Shown here in pieces: positions 5,262 through 7,175 of a stretch of DNA of 7,175 nt (its first letter is position 1; every line of letters begins with the position of its first letter). This stretch comes from an uncultured Anaerosolibacter sp. (GTDB taxonomy: Bacteria; Bacillota_A; Clostridia; Peptostreptococcales; Thermotaleaceae). The stretch spans positions 1-7,175 of the forward strand of contig CALECF010000238.1 of assembly GCA_937948705.1 (NCBI GenBank). The letters run 5' to 3'. A program made the translations under genes and the position numbers. Under the pieces are notes generated by a model. It ran no database searches and was not told where the DNA came from. It saw only the letters and a list, made by a program, of their open reading frames with translations.

Positions 5262-5927
5262 ATGACAAAAAAGGATTTATTGGAGAAAGGTGCAGTGCTG
5301 CAGCGAGACAACGAAACCTATGCCATTGCACCCCATATTCCGGGAGGTATCGTAAGTAGTAAAACCCTAAGAAAAATTGCGGATGCGGCAGATAAATACA
5401 ATGCACAAGCCATCAAACTTACTTCATCTCAAAGAATTGCAATCGTCGGACTGAAGGAGGAAGAGCTTGACAGCATTTGGCAAGATCTTGAAATGAAGCC
5501 TGGTGCAGCCATTGGACTATGTGTACGAAGTGTAAAGTTTTGCCCAGGAACGACTTTTTGTAAAAGAGGGCAACAGGATGCCGTGGGCGTTGGTATGAAG
5601 TTGGATGATCTATACCATGGAATGGATTTACCCAATAAATTGAAAATCGGTGTCAGTGGATGTCCAAATTCCTGTGCCGAGAATCACTTCAGGGATATAG
5701 GCATTATGGGTATGCCTAAGGGATTTAAAATACAAGTTGGTGGCAAGGGTGGTGTCAAACCGAGGATTGGAGATACTTTGTTTGAGAATATTGATGAAGA
5801 GGATCTCTATCCAATCATTGATACTGTTGTGAAGAACTATTCAGAGAATGGTAAGAAACATGAACGCTTAGGCGCTTATATTGATCGTATAGGCATTGAA
5901 GAATTTAGAAGACAAGTGGGAGAATAA
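5262..5927 (+). CDS. Low-molecular-mass siroheme/[4Fe-4S] sulfite or nitrite reductase
   Basis: A 221-residue soluble protein built like one half of a sulfite/nitrite reductase. An N-terminal ferredoxin-like half domain (about 10-75) contains GGIVSSKTLRKIADAADKYN and LTSSQRIAIVG, the latter a likely siroheme-contacting stretch. The catalytic domain holds the four cluster cysteines in the family pattern C-x5-C and C-x3-C: Cys94 and Cys100 (FCPGTTFCKRG), Cys134 and Cys138 (VSGCPNSCAENHFRDIG). Standard assimilatory enzymes (about 500-600 residues) have this unit twice. The length agrees with the small single-unit sulfite reductases known from anaerobes such as Desulfovibrio vulgaris. No fused or adjacent ferredoxin, flavin or pyridine-nucleotide domain is present, so the electron donor is unknown. 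Sulfite, nitrite or another substrate cannot be decided by sequence. It is a single-gene unit bounded by terminators on both sides. Confidence 0.88.
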   Translation: MTKKDLLEKGAVLQRDNETYAIAPHIPGGIVSSKTLRKIADAADKYNAQAIKLTSSQRIAIVGLKEEELDSIWQDLEMKPGAAIGLCVRSVKFCPGTTFCKRGQQDAVGVGMKLDDLYHGMDLPNKLKIGVSGCPNSCAENHFRDIGIMGMPKGFKIQVGGKGGVKPRIGDTLFENIDEEDLYPIIDTVVKNYSENGKKHERLGAYIDRIGIEEFRRQVGE

Positions 5928-5932
5928 CCTCT

Positions 5933-5974
5933 TATAAAAGTTTCTGCTGATACCAGTGGAAACTTTTATATTTT
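5933..5974 (+). terminator. Intrinsic terminator after the siroheme reductase gene
   Basis: A perfect 12-bp stem, TATAAAAGTTTC (5933-5944) with GAAACTTTTATA (5959-5970), caps a 14-base loop that can itself pair CTG/CAG. TTTT follows. The U tract is short, but the A-U-rich lower stem supplies more U. It begins 5 bases after the stop codon. Confidence 0.75.
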
Positions 5975-5984
5975 AATGATATCG

Positions 5985-6028
5985 TCCCTCCCTGTCACAT
6001 ATACTTTATCAGTAACGAGAGGGAGGGA
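5985..6028 (+). promoter_or_regulatory. Inverted repeat whose right arm is the ribosome binding site of the amidase gene
   Basis: TCCCTCCCT (5985-5993) is exactly complementary to AGGGAGGGA (6020-6028), with a 26-base loop. The right arm is the ribosome binding site, 5 bases before the GTG start at 6034. If both arms are in the same mRNA, the hairpin would hide the site and lower translation. A possible -10 (TATACT, 6000-6005) inside the loop would yield mRNA lacking the left arm, so the role depends on where transcription starts. Confidence 0.55.
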
Positions 6029-6033
6029 ATCAT

Positions 6034-7152
6034 GTGAAGCTACATATGTCATCCAAGAAAACAGTGCGCGGTCTGATGATTGCGTTTATTGCTATAGTAG
6101 TTCTGGTAACCAGTGTATATTTTATGAATACATGTACAACAGTATTTACCTCAAAAATGGAGGAAGAGTTTGCGCCTATAGTCCAAGGCATTTTTGATGC
6201 CCGGAACCGTGCCATTCTCGAGAAAGATTCAAGTTTGCTTGATACGCTGTACAATAGAGAACTAAGAAATGGTCAATGGGCCTATGAGCATGAGTTGAAA
6301 AAAATGAAATACCTTCATCGATGGGCAGAAAAGCAGGGAATTCAGTTTACAATCGTAGATGCCAAGACTATGATTAAATGGGTGAAGCAAAAAAATGATG
6401 GTTATGTCATTAATCTAATTACCTCAACGCAATATCACTATATATATGAAAATAATCCGGAGAAAGACAATGAGTTTCGGATTGGTACCTATCACTCCCT
6501 TGACCTAAAGCAAAAAGATGGTCGCTGGGTGATTACGAGGGAGTGGTACACAGACCCATTTGCAGACTCCTTGCAAATGGATTTGGAGAAGTCTGCGGCA
6601 TATAAAGAATATATTTTGTCTCAGCAGGAGAGAAGCTTTACCGATTTAAACCCACGAAGAAGAGATGCCCTTGCCTACGCAGATCAATATTGCGGAGCTG
6701 CCGGTGATGAAGCATCAGGCTATGCTTATAACAAAAAATATAAGGATTACAATCCCCTAGGAGGAGACTGTGCGAACTTTGCATCCCAGATTCTCCATGA
6801 GGGAGGTAAATTTAGAAAAAATGGAACATGGAACTATGATGGTGGCGGTGGAAGTAAGGCCTGGGTAAACGCCCAAGCCTTTAAAAACTATATGCTTTAT
6901 AGCGGCAGAGCTTCTAAAATTGCCTATGGAAGCTATGAAAAGGTATATAAGCAGGCGTACCAGTTATTGCCTGGGGATTTTGTAGCCTACGAAAAAAATG
7001 GAAAGGTCACCCATATTTCAGTGGTGACAGATGCAGATGCAAAAGGATATGCCTTGGTCAACTGCCACAATACGGATCGGTATCGGGTACCTTGGGATCT
7101 GGGATGGAGTAACAAAGGTATCAAGTTTTGGCTAGTAAGGGTACATTACTAG
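6034..7152 (+). CDS. Membrane-anchored extracellular Amidase_6 domain protein
   Basis: A 372-residue protein. A basic N-terminus precedes one membrane helix (about 13-31, GLMIAFIAIVVLVTSVYF), probably a signal anchor. Residues 40-200 form an NTF2/SnoaL-like or other alpha+beta region rich in aromatic residues (YHSLDLKQKDGRWVITREWY). The C-terminal putative amidase domain covers about 205-372: PRRRDALAYADQYC, then YNPLGGDCANFASQILHEGG with the likely catalytic Cys246, then LLPGDFVAYEKNGKVTHISVV with the likely catalytic His327, then VNCHNTDRYRVPW. This Cys/His layout is that of the NlpC/P60-like papain fold, so cleavage of an amide bond in the cell wall or a peptide is expected outside the cell. 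The GTG start at 6034 is chosen for AGGGAGGGA 5 bases upstream; ATG 6046 is too far from it. The substrate is unknown. Confidence 0.88.
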   Translation: MKLHMSSKKTVRGLMIAFIAIVVLVTSVYFMNTCTTVFTSKMEEEFAPIVQGIFDARNRAILEKDSSLLDTLYNRELRNGQWAYEHELKKMKYLHRWAEKQGIQFTIVDAKTMIKWVKQKNDGYVINLITSTQYHYIYENNPEKDNEFRIGTYHSLDLKQKDGRWVITREWYTDPFADSLQMDLEKSAAYKEYILSQQERSFTDLNPRRRDALAYADQYCGAAGDEASGYAYNKKYKDYNPLGGDCANFASQILHEGGKFRKNGTWNYDGGGGSKAWVNAQAFKNYMLYSGRASKIAYGSYEKVYKQAYQLLPGDFVAYEKNGKVTHISVVTDADAKGYALVNCHNTDRYRVPWDLGWSNKGIKFWLVRVHY

Positions 7153-7175
7153 GGCATGTTGATTGTATAGCAAAA

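Noticed and set aside
5976..6254. Overlapping ORFs on both strands around the start of the amidase gene
   Set aside because: They are other-frame readings of the amidase coding region; the GTG start with its ribosome binding site and the family motifs support only 6034-7152.
1..7175. CRISPR array, transposon, prophage or defence system
   Set aside because: There are no regularly spaced repeats, transposase or integrase reading frames, tRNA-like attachment site, or recognisable defence domains anywhere in the window.

Overview
The window is a stretch of ordinary-looking chromosome from a low-GC, Gram-positive, probably spore-forming anaerobe of the Clostridia (an Alkaliphilus/Clostridium-like organism would fit). 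This is an inference. It rests on strong AGGAGG-type ribosome binding sites, TTG and GTG starts, U-tract terminators, a C-terminal piece of what looks like a GerAB-type spore germination permease, and an Amidase_6-type secreted enzyme typical of spore-forming Firmicutes.

Layout. Positions 1-115 (+) hold the tail of the putative germinant permease. Two small plus-strand genes follow: a GNAT acetyltransferase (192-650) and a SpoIIAA/STAS-like orphan protein (784-1176). A minus-strand block comes next: an acidic 94-95-residue orphan (1264-1551) with its own terminator, then a two-gene motility stator operon, motA-like (2407-3231) and motB-like (1719-2423), read from right to left and closed by a terminator at 1676-1705. 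A 336-base divergent intergenic region (3232-3567) separates motA from a plus-strand CapA-type metallophosphoesterase-fold protein (3568-4773). It contains a large inverted repeat and an intrinsic terminator pointing toward capA with no gene in front of it. Then come a 62-residue single-pass membrane protein (4888-5076) with its own extended -10 promoter and terminator, a stand-alone low-molecular-mass siroheme/4Fe-4S sulfite or nitrite reductase (5262-5927) with a terminator, and a membrane-anchored extracellular Amidase_6 protein (6034-7152) whose ribosome binding site lies in one arm of a 9-bp inverted repeat.

The genes do not form one pathway. Several act at the cell envelope (stator, CapA, small membrane protein, amidase, permease tail), but apart from motA-motB each gene appears to be its own transcription unit. 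I found no mobile element, CRISPR array, rRNA or tRNA. The points most worth checking are the capA leader (terminator plus nested inverted repeats), the hairpin that could sequester the amidase ribosome binding site, the stand-alone mini siroheme reductase, and a 21-codon ORF whose stop overlaps the start of the 62-residue membrane protein.
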